Source: Streptomyces sp. NK15101
Lineage (GTDB): Bacteria; Actinomycetota; Actinomycetes; Streptomycetales; Streptomycetaceae
Assembly (NCBI RefSeq): GCF_020400725.1
Contig: NZ_JAINVG010000040.1
Location: 1-64,000 of the forward strand
Reading direction: 5' to 3'
DNA length: 64,000 nucleotides
The position numbers and the translations under genes are program-made. Shown piece after piece: positions 8,384 through 16,345 of this stretch. Numbering within the stretch: the stretch's first letter is position 1; every line of letters starts with the position of its first letter. Under the pieces are notes generated by a model. The model made no database searches and had not been told where the DNA came from. It was given only the letters and a program-made list of their open reading frames with translations.

Positions 8384-8644
8384 TCAGACGATCGAACCGT
8401 CGACGAAGCACCAGCGCCAGGCCTCACCCGGCTCGAAGGTCCGCATCACCGGATGCCCGGTCGAGGAGAAGTGCCCCGTCGCGTGCCGCCCCGCCGAGGA
8501 GTCGCAGCAGCCCACGTGTCCGCAGCTCAGACAGAGCCGCAGCTGGACCGGGTGCGTGCCGTCCGCCAGGCACTCGGGACAGGTGTCGGCCAGCGGCGCC
8601 GGTTCGGGGCGCGGCATTTCGGCCAGGTGCAGGCACTCGCTCAT
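8384..8644 (-). CDS. UBP-type zinc finger protein
   Basis: An 86-residue protein made almost entirely of one UBP-type (ZnF-UBP) zinc finger: CPECLADGTHPVQLRLCLSC, then GHVGCCDSS, and the downstream His residues of HATGHFSSTGH. In eukaryotes this finger binds free ubiquitin C-termini; the bacterial role is unknown. The ATG at 8644 gives the usual N-terminus (MSECLHLAEMPRPEP). An in-frame ATG at 8686 would add 14 residues and overlap the divergent antiporter start. Neither start has a clear ribosome-binding site. Confidence 0.8.
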   Translation of the reverse strand: MSECLHLAEMPRPEPAPLADTCPECLADGTHPVQLRLCLSCGHVGCCDSSAGRHATGHFSSTGHPVMRTFEPGEAWRWCFVDGSIV

Positions 8645-8684
8645 GATGGCCAGGTTACGTTGCGGCAGGGGAACGGGGTCGGAC

Positions 8685-10280
8685 ATGGACGCACTACAGC
8701 TGGTGGCACTGGTGGCGGCGAGCGCGGCCGTGGCCGGGTTCGCCCGCAGGACCCCGGTGCCCGCCCCCCTGCTGCTCGTCGCGGTCGGCCTCGCCGCCTC
8801 GTACGTGCCGGGGGTCCCCGACTACACCCTCGACCCGCACATCGTGCTCCCGCTGATCCTGCCCCCGCTCCTCTACACGGCGGCCGTCGACTCCTCGTAC
8901 CTCGACCTGCGGGCCAACATCCGGCCCGTCGCGCTGCTCTCCGTCGGGTACGTCCTCTTCGCCACCGTGGCCGTGGGCTGGCTCGCCTACGTCCTCGTGC
9001 CCGACCTGCCGCTCACCGCCGCCCTGGTGCTCGGCGCCGTGATCGCCCCGCCGGACGCGGTCGCCGCCACCGCCATCGCCCGCAGGCTCGGCCTGCCGAA
9101 CCGGATCACCACGATCCTCCAGGGCGAGTCCCTCGTGAACGACGCCACCGCGATCACCGCCTACAAGGTCGCCCTCGCGGCCGCCGTCGGCGAGGGCGTC
9201 AGCTGGGCCGGCGGCTTCGGGGAGTTCGCGCTCGCCGCGATCGGCGGCATCGGCGTCGGCCTGGTCCTGATGGTCCCGATCCACTGGCTCCGCATGCACC
9301 TGCGCGAGGCCCTCCTCCAGAACACCCTGTCCCTGCTCATCCCGTTCATCGCGTACGCCGCCGCCGAGGAGGTCGGCGCCTCCGGCGTGCTCGCGGTCGT
9401 CGTGGTCGGCCTCTTCCTCGGCCACAAGGCCTGGAAGGTCGACTTCGCGACCCGGCTCCAGGAGGAGGCGGTCTGGAAGATGGTCGCCTTCGTCCTGGAG
9501 TCCTCCGTCTTCGCCCTGATCGGCCTCCAGCTGCCGTACGTCGTCAAGGGGCTCGGACGGTACGGCATGGGCGAGGCGGCCTGGTACGCGTTCGGGGTCT
9601 TCGTCGCCGTGGTCGTCGTCCGGTTCGTCTGGGTCTACCCGGCGACCTTCCTGCCCCGCTGGATGTCCACGGGCATCCGGGAGCGGGAGCCGGAGGTGGA
9701 CTGGCGGGCGCCGCTCGTCGTCGGCTGGGCCGGCATGCGCGGCGTGGTCTCCCTGGCCATCGCCTTCTCGATCCCCGTCGTCACCGACGGCGAGGAGTTC
9801 CCGGCCCGGAACCTCGTCCTCTTCCTCACCTTCACCACCGTGATCGGCACCCTCGTGGTGCAGGGCCTCACCCTGCCGCCCCTCATCCGCCTCCTGAAGC
9901 TCCCCGGACGCGACCGGTACGCCGAGACCCTGGCCGAGGCGCAGGCCCAGAGCGAGGCCTCGCGGGCCGCCGAGGAACGCCTCGACGCGCTCCTCGCAGA
10001 CGAGCGCAACACCCTGCCGAAACCTCTCGCCGACCGGCTGCGCACGGTCCTGGAGCGGCGCCGCAACGCCGTGTGGGAACGCCTCGGCGCGGTCAACGAG
10101 CTCACGGGGGAGACCGCGGACGACACCTACCGGCGCCTCTCGCGCGAGGTGATCGACGCCGAGCGCGAGGTCTTCGTCCGGCTCCGCGACGCCCGCCGGA
10201 TCGACGACGAGATGATGCGCACCCTGCTCCGCCGCCTGGACCTGGAAGAGGCGGCGGCCTACCGGGAGGCGGACGGCTAG
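8685..10280 (+). CDS. CPA1-family Na+/H+ antiporter
   Basis: A 531-residue membrane protein with about twelve hydrophobic segments over the first 400 residues, including the CPA1-type GAVIAPPDAVAATAIARRLGLP and LVNDATAITAYK. These carry the Asp residues that bind the exchanged cation. The last 130 residues are a charged, helical cytoplasmic tail rich in Arg and Glu. It should exchange sodium (or potassium) for protons across the membrane for pH and salt balance. The start MDALQLVAL was chosen because the first helix begins directly after it; upstream in-frame codons antisense the zinc finger gene. Confidence 0.9.
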   Translation: MDALQLVALVAASAAVAGFARRTPVPAPLLLVAVGLAASYVPGVPDYTLDPHIVLPLILPPLLYTAAVDSSYLDLRANIRPVALLSVGYVLFATVAVGWLAYVLVPDLPLTAALVLGAVIAPPDAVAATAIARRLGLPNRITTILQGESLVNDATAITAYKVALAAAVGEGVSWAGGFGEFALAAIGGIGVGLVLMVPIHWLRMHLREALLQNTLSLLIPFIAYAAAEEVGASGVLAVVVVGLFLGHKAWKVDFATRLQEEAVWKMVAFVLESSVFALIGLQLPYVVKGLGRYGMGEAAWYAFGVFVAVVVVRFVWVYPATFLPRWMSTGIREREPEVDWRAPLVVGWAGMRGVVSLAIAFSIPVVTDGEEFPARNLVLFLTFTTVIGTLVVQGLTLPPLIRLLKLPGRDRYAETLAEAQAQSEASRAAEERLDALLADERNTLPKPLADRLRTVLERRRNAVWERLGAVNELTGETADDTYRRLSREVIDAEREVFVRLRDARRIDDEMMRTLLRRLDLEEAAAYREADG

Positions 10281-10295
10281 GGCTTGTCCTTCGGG

Positions 10296-11258
10296 TCAGG
10301 CCGGATCGGGGGAGCGGGGCCGGCGGGAGTCCGACGGCAGGGCCTGGGCGGTGCTCCGCGCCCCGGCCTCGGGCGCCCCCGTGATCACCGCCGCGAGCCT
10401 GGTGCCCGCCGGGAAGGCGCCCTCCTCCGCGAGGGCCGTCAGGCCGTACAGCATTTTGGCGACATACAGCCGCTCGATGGCGAGTTCATGCCGCGCCTCG
10501 AAGTCCTGTGCGAACGCCTCCAGTGCGGGGGACACGCGCGCGTAGCCCCCGCCGTGGAAACGCTCGTCCAGGCTCCACTCCCCGCGCGGCCCGCCGAAGG
10601 CCGCCTCCTGGAGGGCGCGGACCTCTCCGCCGAGGAAGCCGCCCTTGAGGACCGGGACGCCCAGCGCCCGCTGCCCCGGCGAGAGCCCGGCCGCCAGCCC
10701 CGCCAGGGTGCCGCCCGTGCCGCAGGCGACCGCGACCGTGTCCGCCGCCCCGGCCAGCTCGCGGCCCAGCTCCACGCACCCGTGGACCGCGAGCGCGTTG
10801 CTGCCGCCCTCCGGGACCACGTACGCGCCCGCGGGGGCCCGTTCCAGGAGCGCCGCGAGCGTGGCCGGGTCGTTCTTCGCGCGGTACGTGGCCCGGTCCA
10901 CGAACTCCAGACGCATCCCGTCCGCCGCGCACCGCGCGAGCGAGGGGTTGAGCGGGCGCCCGGCCAGCTCGTCGCCGCGGACCACCCCGACCGTCGGGAA
11001 GCCGAGCAGCCGGCCGGCGGCGGCCGTCGCCCGCAGGTGGTTGGAGTACGCCCCGCCGAAGGTGAGCACGGGCCGGCCCGCCGCCTCGCGCAGGTTGAGC
11101 GCGAGCTTGCGCCACTTGTTGCCCGGCAGGTCCGGGTGGATGAGGTCCTCGCGCTTCAGCAGCAGCGTGAGGCCGCGCCGGGCGAAGCGCTCGTCCTCCA
11201 CCGGCTCCAGGGGCGAGGGGAGCCGGGGCCGCAGACGGGACAGGTCGAGCGCGTTCAC
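10296..11258 (-). CDS. PLP-dependent ACC deaminase / D-cysteine desulfhydrase family
   Basis: A 320-residue fold-type II PLP enzyme. The cofactor lysine is expected at Lys48 in DLPGNKWRKLAL, and the substrate-binding GGAYSNHLRATAAAG follows at 68-82. The phosphate-binding loop is ACGTGGTLAGL. Members act as 1-aminocyclopropane-1-carboxylate deaminases or D-cysteine desulfhydrases; the sequence alone does not separate these, and Streptomyces members are usually annotated generically. The GTG start at 11258 (MNALDLSRLRP) is the family-like start. It converges on the antiporter with only 15 bases between. Confidence 0.8.
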   Translation of the reverse strand: MNALDLSRLRPRLPSPLEPVEDERFARRGLTLLLKREDLIHPDLPGNKWRKLALNLREAAGRPVLTFGGAYSNHLRATAAAGRLLGFPTVGVVRGDELAGRPLNPSLARCAADGMRLEFVDRATYRAKNDPATLAALLERAPAGAYVVPEGGSNALAVHGCVELGRELAGAADTVAVACGTGGTLAGLAAGLSPGQRALGVPVLKGGFLGGEVRALQEAAFGGPRGEWSLDERFHGGGYARVSPALEAFAQDFEARHELAIERLYVAKMLYGLTALAEEGAFPAGTRLAAVITGAPEAGARSTAQALPSDSRRPRSPDPA

Positions 11259-11310
11259 CCGGACATTCTCGCCGCACCCCCGGCAGCCGGCGCGACAGGC
11301 CGGCCCGGGG

Positions 11311-11901
11311 TCAGCGCAGCAGGTCGGCGATCCGCTCCCGCATCGACGACATCGTGAACCCGCGCGGGTCCACCTTCCCCGGCTGCCACTCCCGGTGCCC
11401 GATGACCGAGCGGTGCGTCCAGCCGTGCACCCGGCAGACGGCGGCCGCCGCCTTCGCGATGGCCTCCAGCTGGACCTTCGGCCACGGGTCCTGGCCGTCG
11501 CCGAGGTTCTCGCACTCGAAGCCGTAGAAGTGCCGGTTGCCGTCCGTGGTGGCCTCGTCGTCCGGCGGCAGCCGCCGCTCGGCGATGACCGCCCGGAGGA
11601 CCTCGTCGTCGCCGAGCCCCGCGTGGTTGGCGCGGCCGTAGCCGACGAGGTGGACCGTGCCGTCCTTGGCGATCACGCCGTGGCAGAGCGGCCCCGGGAG
11701 GGCCTCGTAGCCGTCCCGGCAGATCCGGACGGTCTGGGCGGTGCCGCGGGTCACGGTGTGGTGGATCATCACGCCGTGCACCGGGCCCCAGGGGCCCTTG
11801 TGGTTGCGGTTGTGGGTGGACCAGTCGCCGACCTGGACGACCGCGAGGCCCTCGTGGCGCAGCGCGCCGAGGAACCTGTTCGCGGACATGGGTGAGGCCA
11901 T
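11311..11901 (-). CDS. N-acetylmuramoyl-L-alanine amidase (Amidase_2/PGRP fold)
   Basis: A 196-residue amidase_2 domain protein that should cleave the bond between N-acetylmuramic acid and the stem peptide. Zinc ligands are expected at the His of VMIHHTVT and at GHREWQPGKVDP, where the Lys also belongs to the active site. The ATG at 11901 follows GGAAGGAG by 5 bases, so the start is well supported. No signal peptide is visible at this start, and there is no wall-binding repeat. It may recycle muropeptides inside the cell or be released by lysis, as for phage-type amidases. It is divergent from the encapsulin gene. Confidence 0.85.
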   Translation of the reverse strand: MASPMSANRFLGALRHEGLAVVQVGDWSTHNRNHKGPWGPVHGVMIHHTVTRGTAQTVRICRDGYEALPGPLCHGVIAKDGTVHLVGYGRANHAGLGDDEVLRAVIAERRLPPDDEATTDGNRHFYGFECENLGDGQDPWPKVQLEAIAKAAAAVCRVHGWTHRSVIGHREWQPGKVDPRGFTMSSMRERIADLLR

Positions 11902-12121
11902 GACCGACTCCTTCCGGAGGACGGGGTGAACTTCCGGAGTACCGGAGTCCGCCACTCCGCTGCCATCCGTTCGGACCGTGTGCGAGTCGTTCCGGACAGA
12001 GCGTCAGGAGACGGGTGGGGATGCGCTGTTCGGATGGAAATCGCGTGACATGCCCCGAAGATCGTCGAACAGTCCCACCCGAATGTGTAATGGCGCCGAC
12101 ACGTTCCGTGCTGAAAGGCTT

Positions 12122-12150
12122 CTCTCGCAACTCAGTCATACGAGAGGGAG
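12122..12150 (+). promoter_or_regulatory. Leader hairpin overlapping the encapsulin ribosome-binding site
   Basis: CTCTCG (12122-12127) can pair with CGAGAG (12141-12146). The second arm runs into the Shine-Dalgarno sequence GAGAGGGAG just before the ATG at 12155. If it forms, it would hide the ribosome-binding site. The stem is short (6 bp), so this is tentative. Confidence 0.4.
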
Positions 12151-12154
12151 TTCC

Positions 12155-13570
12155 ATGTCCGTTGGTTCGGTTGACGGCGAGGTCCGTGCGGAGCGGCAGG
12201 CCCCGCAGCAGAGTCTCGGCACCGCCGCCGCGCGGAACCTCGCCACGACCACCAAGTCGGCTCCGCAGATGCAGGAGATCACCTCCCGGTGGCTGCTGCG
12301 GACGCTGCCGTGGGTCCAGGTGCAGGGCGGCACGTACCGGGTGAACCGGAGGCTCAGCTACTCCGTGGGCGACGGCCGCGTCACCTTCGTCCAGACCGGG
12401 GAGCGCGTCGCGGTGATCCCCGCCGAACTCGGCGAACTCCCCGCACTGCGCGGTTACGAGGACGAGGCCGCGCTGACCGAGCTCGCGGCCCGCTGCACCC
12501 AGCGGGAGTACGCGGCGGGAGAGCTCATCGCCGTGGCGGGCGCCCCCACCGACCGGGTGCACCTCCTCGCGCACGGCCGCATCGAGCAGATCGGCGAGGG
12601 GCCCTACGGCGACGAGGCCGTGCTCGGCGTCCTCGCCGACGGCGCCTACCTCGGCGAGGACGCCCTGGTCCGGGAGGACGCCACCTGGGACTGGACCGCC
12701 CGGGCCGCCACCGCCTGCACGGTCCTGGAGCTCACCCGGGACGACGTGCGGAACCTCGCGGAGCGCGCCGGCTCGCTCGCCGCCCACCTGGCGGGCGTGG
12801 CGGCGATGCCCGAGCAGCGCACCAACACGTACGGCGAGGCGGCCATCGACCTCTCCGCCGGTCACGTCGGCGAGGCGGTCGTCCCGCACACCTACGTCGA
12901 CTACGACGCCTCGCCCCGCGAGTACGAGCTGAGCGTCGCCCAGACCGTGCTGAAGGTCCACAGCCGCGTCGCCGACCTCTACAACCAGCCGATGAACCAG
13001 ACCGAGCAGCAGTTGCGGCTCACGGTCGAGGCGCTCCGCGAGCGCCAGGAGCACGAGCTCATCAACAACAAGGAGTTCGGCCTCCTCTCCAACTGCGACT
13101 ACGGGCAGCGGCTCCAGCCGCACGACGGCGCCCCCAGCCCGGACGACATGGACGAGCTGCTCTCCCGCCGCCGGGGCTCCAAGATGTTCCTCGCCCACCC
13201 GCGCGCCATCGCCGCCTTCGGCCGCGAGCTGAACAAGCGCGGACTCGTGCCCGAGACGATCGAGATCGCGGGCAACCGCATCCCGACCTGGCGCGGTGTG
13301 CCGATCTACCCGTGCAACAAGATCCCGGTCTCGGACGCCCGGACCACCTCGATCATCTGCATGCGTACCGGCGAGGCCGACCAGGGCGTCATCGGCCTGC
13401 ACCAGACCGGCCTCCCCGACGAGATCGAGCCCAGCCTCTCCGTCCGCTTCATGGGCATCGACGAGCAGGCGATCATCTCCTACCTGGTCACGGCCTACTA
13501 CTCGGCGGCGATCCTCGTCCCGGACGCCCTCGGCGTCCTGGAGAACGTCGAGGTCAGCCGCTGGCGTTGA
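12155..13570 (+). CDS. Family 2B encapsulin shell protein (EshA-like, with cNMP-binding-like insert)
   Basis: A 471-residue protein of the EshA type, now classed as family 2B encapsulin shells. Residues 1-90 and 220-471 match the HK97-like shell fold (for example TEQQLRLTVEALRERQEHELINN and PIYPCNKIPVS). Residues about 95-215 form an inserted domain resembling cyclic-nucleotide-binding domains (YAAGELIAVAGAPTDRVHLLAHGRIEQIG). Sixty copies would build a protein compartment that encloses a cargo enzyme, here probably the polyprenyl synthase downstream. The ATG at 12155 follows GAGAGGGAG by 4 bases. EshA in S. griseus affects growth of sporogenic hyphae. Ligand binding by the insert is inferred. 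Confidence 0.9.
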   Translation: MSVGSVDGEVRAERQAPQQSLGTAAARNLATTTKSAPQMQEITSRWLLRTLPWVQVQGGTYRVNRRLSYSVGDGRVTFVQTGERVAVIPAELGELPALRGYEDEAALTELAARCTQREYAAGELIAVAGAPTDRVHLLAHGRIEQIGEGPYGDEAVLGVLADGAYLGEDALVREDATWDWTARAATACTVLELTRDDVRNLAERAGSLAAHLAGVAAMPEQRTNTYGEAAIDLSAGHVGEAVVPHTYVDYDASPREYELSVAQTVLKVHSRVADLYNQPMNQTEQQLRLTVEALRERQEHELINNKEFGLLSNCDYGQRLQPHDGAPSPDDMDELLSRRRGSKMFLAHPRAIAAFGRELNKRGLVPETIEIAGNRIPTWRGVPIYPCNKIPVSDARTTSIICMRTGEADQGVIGLHQTGLPDEIEPSLSVRFMGIDEQAIISYLVTAYYSAAILVPDALGVLENVEVSRWR

Positions 13571-13578
13571 GCCGGCGA

Positions 13579-13617
13579 CGCCCGGGGGCGGGGGCCGAAC
13601 CCGCCCGCCCCCGGGCG
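13579..13617 (+). terminator. GC-rich hairpin between encapsulin and polyprenyl synthase
   Basis: The arms 13579-13592 and 13604-13617 are 14-base perfect complements around an 11-base loop, starting 8 bases after the encapsulin stop. It may be a partial terminator or an mRNA-stabilising stem that lowers expression of the downstream gene relative to the shell. Confidence 0.6.
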
Positions 13618-13683
13618 CACCCGGCCCCGGGCGCCGAAGAACCGCCGCGCGGGACCGCCGTGAAGGATGCGAGGGAAAAGACC

Positions 13684-14733
13684 GTGACCATGACCAGCAC
13701 GGACGTCGTCGCCGACGGCCAGGGGGCCGTGACGCTCCTGGACCGGACGCGCACCGCCGTCAATCCCCAACTGCGCTCGACCGTCGAGTCCCTGCCCGCC
13801 TCCATACGGCGGGTGGCGATGTACCACTTCGGCTGGGAGCGCGCCGACGGCACTCCGGACGCGGGGCAGCCGGGCAAGGCGATCCGGCCCGCCCTGGTCC
13901 TCGCGGCGGCCCGTGCCCTCGGCGCCGACGAGACCCGGGCCGTGAAGGCCGCGGCGGCGGTGGAGCTCGCGCACAACTTCACCCTGCTCCACGACGACAT
14001 CGTCGACGAGGACCCGACCCGGCGGCACCGGCCCACCGCCTGGACCGTCTTCGGCATCCCCGACGCCCTCATGGCCGGCGACGCGATGAGCGCGCTGGCC
14101 CTGCGGCTGCTCGCCGAGGACCCGCACCCCGCCTCCGCGGCGGCCTCCGCGCGCCTCGCCGCCTGCATCATCGAGCTCTGCGCCGGACAGCAGGCCGACT
14201 GCGCCTTCGAGCAGCGCGACCCGCGCGAGGTCTCCCTCGACGAGTGCCTGGCCATGGCCACCGCCAAGACCGGTGCCCTGCTCGGCTGCTCCTGCGCCCT
14301 CGGCGCGCTCTACGCGGGCGCGGGGGAGGAGGAGGTCGCGGCGATGGACGCCTTCGGCCGGGAGGCCGGCCTTGCCTTCCAGCTGATCGACGACCTCATC
14401 GGCATCTGGGGCGACCCGGACCGCACGGGCAAGCCGGCCGGCGCCGACCTCGTCGCCCACAAGAAGTCGCTCCCCGTGGTGGCGGCGCTCACCTCCGGCA
14501 CCCCCGCGGGGGAGGAGCTGGTCGAGCTCTACTCCCGGCCGACCCTCGACGCGGCGGCGGTACGGGCGGCGGCGGACGCCGTCGAGCGGGCCGGCGGGCG
14601 TGACTGGGCGCAGGCCCAGGCGGCCGAGCGCATGGGCCGTGCCGTCGAGCACCTGGCCCAGGCGGTGCCGGATCTGGCGGCGGCGGAGGACCTGCTCGCC
14701 CTCGCGGAGTTCGTCACGCGGCGCACGCGCTGA
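13684..14733 (+). CDS. Polyprenyl diphosphate synthase, putative encapsulin cargo
   Basis: A 349-residue trans-isoprenyl diphosphate synthase that should extend an allylic diphosphate with isopentenyl diphosphate. The first Asp-rich motif is DDIVD at 104-108 (LLHDDIVDED). The second position reads DDLIG at 237-241, so its fifth residue is Gly where DDxxD has Asp. The substrate lysine/arginine motif GKAIRPA is at 64-70. The first 35 residues are polar and probably disordered; in family 2 encapsulins such tails can load cargo. The GTG at 13684 follows GAGGG by 8 bases. The gene is 113 bases downstream of the shell gene, and synthases of this kind commonly pair with family 2B shells. Product chain length cannot be told. 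Confidence 0.85.
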   Translation: MTMTSTDVVADGQGAVTLLDRTRTAVNPQLRSTVESLPASIRRVAMYHFGWERADGTPDAGQPGKAIRPALVLAAARALGADETRAVKAAAAVELAHNFTLLHDDIVDEDPTRRHRPTAWTVFGIPDALMAGDAMSALALRLLAEDPHPASAAASARLAACIIELCAGQQADCAFEQRDPREVSLDECLAMATAKTGALLGCSCALGALYAGAGEEEVAAMDAFGREAGLAFQLIDDLIGIWGDPDRTGKPAGADLVAHKKSLPVVAALTSGTPAGEELVELYSRPTLDAAAVRAAADAVERAGGRDWAQAQAAERMGRAVEHLAQAVPDLAAAEDLLALAEFVTRRTR

Positions 14734-14748
14734 CCCGGCCGCGGCGGC

Positions 14749-15324
14749 TCAGGCCTCGGGGACGATCCGGGTGACCACGGTCTCGATCATGTCGTCCAGG
14801 TCCCGGTCGCCGAGGAGGCCGGGGACGGTGAAGTGGTCGAGGAGGAGCCCGGTCAGGGCGACGTAGAGCACCCGGACGGTGTCCGCGTCGCCCGGCATGC
14901 CGGAGTCGAGGTGGAGCCGGATGTTCAGGTCGAGGTCGGCCCGGAGCACCTCGGTGAACCGCTTCTGCAGTTCGGGGCGGCGCGCGGCCTCCAGGCGCAG
15001 CTCGAAGAGGCCCAGGTAGCAGGTGCGCTCGGCGGTCATGCGCCGGGCGAGCCAGCGCATGAGCTCGACGACCAGCGCACGGCTGGGCGCCGGCCGCAGG
15101 GCGGTGTCGATGGCCCCCGGCTCCGGGGTGAGGCGTACGAAGATCCGGTCGGCGACCTGGGAGAGCAGCTGGTCCCGGTCGGCGAAGTAGTTGGACGAGG
15201 TGCCCGTGGGGACGCCCGCCCGGGCGTCGACCGCCCGGAAGGTCAGCCCCCGGGCGCCTTCGTCCGCCAGGACCTCGATCGCTGCGTCGAGCAGTGCCGT
15301 ACGGCGTTCAGGGTTCCTCGCCAC
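14749..15324 (-). CDS. TetR-family repressor
   Basis: A 191-residue TetR regulator. The N-terminal helix-turn-helix reads LTFRAVDARAGVPTGTSSNYFADRDQLLSQV at about residues 27-57; I quote it only in parts: FRAVDARAGV and TGTSSNYFADRDQLL. The rest is an all-helical ligand domain. The GTG start has GGAAGGAG 8 bases upstream. It is divergent from a reductase-like gene and the gap contains a 12-bp inverted repeat, so it probably represses that gene and itself. It converges on the polyprenyl synthase with 15 bases between. Ligand unknown. Confidence 0.88.
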   Translation of the reverse strand: MARNPERRTALLDAAIEVLADEGARGLTFRAVDARAGVPTGTSSNYFADRDQLLSQVADRIFVRLTPEPGAIDTALRPAPSRALVVELMRWLARRMTAERTCYLGLFELRLEAARRPELQKRFTEVLRADLDLNIRLHLDSGMPGDADTVRVLYVALTGLLLDHFTVPGLLGDRDLDDMIETVVTRIVPEA

Positions 15325-15352
15325 GTCGGCTCCTTCCGAAAAGGGTCTTGCA

Positions 15353-15390
15353 CAACCACTACAGATGAAGCACTATAGCTGTCGTGGTTG
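15353..15390. promoter_or_regulatory. Probable TetR operator
   Basis: The arms CAACCACTACAG (15353-15364) and CTGTCGTGGTTG (15379-15390) match at 11 of 12 positions around a 14-base spacer. It lies between the divergent TetR and reductase genes, 29 bases from the repressor start. Binding by this TetR is inferred. Confidence 0.75.
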
Positions 15391-15425
15391 CGATCGCAGC
15401 CGCCCCCGAGACGAAGAGGACCGGT

Positions 15426-16007
15426 TTGCGCAAGCTCACCTACTACATCGCCTGCACCATCGACGGCTTCATCGGCGACCCCGAGGGCGACGCCACCTCC
15501 ATGTTCAAGTACTCGGAAGGGCCTTACATGGCCTGGATGGGCACCGAGTACCCGGAGACCATTCCGACGCAGGGCCGCGAGATGCTCGGCGTCGACGGCG
15601 AGAACAGGCACTTCGACACCGTCATCCAGGGGCTGGGGTCGTACCAGCTCGCCCTCGACATCGGCGTCACCAGCCCGTACAACCACCTGCGCGAGTTCGT
15701 CGCCACCCGCTCGCTCGCCGAGTCGCCCCACCCGAACGTCGAGCTGATCGCCGACGACCTGGTGGGCCGCGTCCGCGAGCTCAAGGCCGAGGACAGCCCG
15801 CTGGGCATCTACCTCTGCGGCGGCTCCACCATCGCGGGCGAGCTCATCGAGGAGATCGACGAGCTGGTCATCAAGACGTACCCGCAGGTCTACGGCACCG
15901 GCATGCCGATGTTCGGCGCCGGCTTCGAGCCCCGGGACTTCGAGCTCGGCGACGTCCGCGCCTTCGAGAACGGCGTGCTCGTCCGTACGTACACCAGGAA
16001 GCGGTAG
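15426..16007 (+). CDS. Dihydrofolate reductase-like protein (RibD C-terminal fold)
   Basis: A 193-residue protein of the DHFR/RibD_C superfamily (LRKLTYYIACTIDGFIGDPEGD at the start, then YLCGGSTIAGELIEEIDEL, a typical NADPH-binding and C-terminal segment). These enzymes are usually annotated only as dihydrofolate reductase family proteins and are often controlled by a neighbouring TetR. I chose the TTG at 15426 because GAAGAGGA ends 5 bases upstream; a GTG at 15384 would lie inside the operator. The substrate is unknown. Its promoter is likely repressed by the divergent TetR. Confidence 0.8.
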   Translation: MRKLTYYIACTIDGFIGDPEGDATSMFKYSEGPYMAWMGTEYPETIPTQGREMLGVDGENRHFDTVIQGLGSYQLALDIGVTSPYNHLREFVATRSLAESPHPNVELIADDLVGRVRELKAEDSPLGIYLCGGSTIAGELIEEIDELVIKTYPQVYGTGMPMFGAGFEPRDFELGDVRAFENGVLVRTYTRKR

Positions 16008-16063
16008 CGGTCCTCCTCCGGCGGTGGCGGGCGCCCTCGCGCGGGGCGTCCTACCCTGGACGC

Positions 16064-16303
16064 ATGGGTGAGGAGACGCCTCGTACGACGCGGGACCCCC
16101 TGGCCGAGCGCCACTGCCCGGCCTGCGGCCAACCGCTCGCCGTCCTGGCCACCCGGCACAAGGTCCTCGGGGCCTGGGTGCCGGAGTGGGAGGTGCAGCC
16201 CTGCCGCAACCCCGAGTGCCCGCTGCACGAGCGGGCGGAGGACGCCGGCGCGCACGTGACCGGCAAGAACGGCGAGATCGGGAGAAGTCCGGCCTCGGGG
16301 TGA
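16064..16303 (+). CDS. Small protein with zinc-ribbon-like cysteines, unknown
   Basis: A 79-residue hydrophilic protein with two cysteine pairs, CPACGQ at 18-23 and CRNPEC at 47-52, spaced like a zinc ribbon. No named family is recognised. It begins 56 bases after the reductase stop and ends 42 bases before the next co-directional gene, so it may be part of a loose operon. The start ATG lacks a strong ribosome-binding site. Function unknown. Confidence 0.65.
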   Translation: MGEETPRTTRDPLAERHCPACGQPLAVLATRHKVLGAWVPEWEVQPCRNPECPLHERAEDAGAHVTGKNGEIGRSPASG

Positions 16304-16345
16304 CCGGACGCGCGGCGGAGCCGGTCATACCGCTACAGTCCGCGC

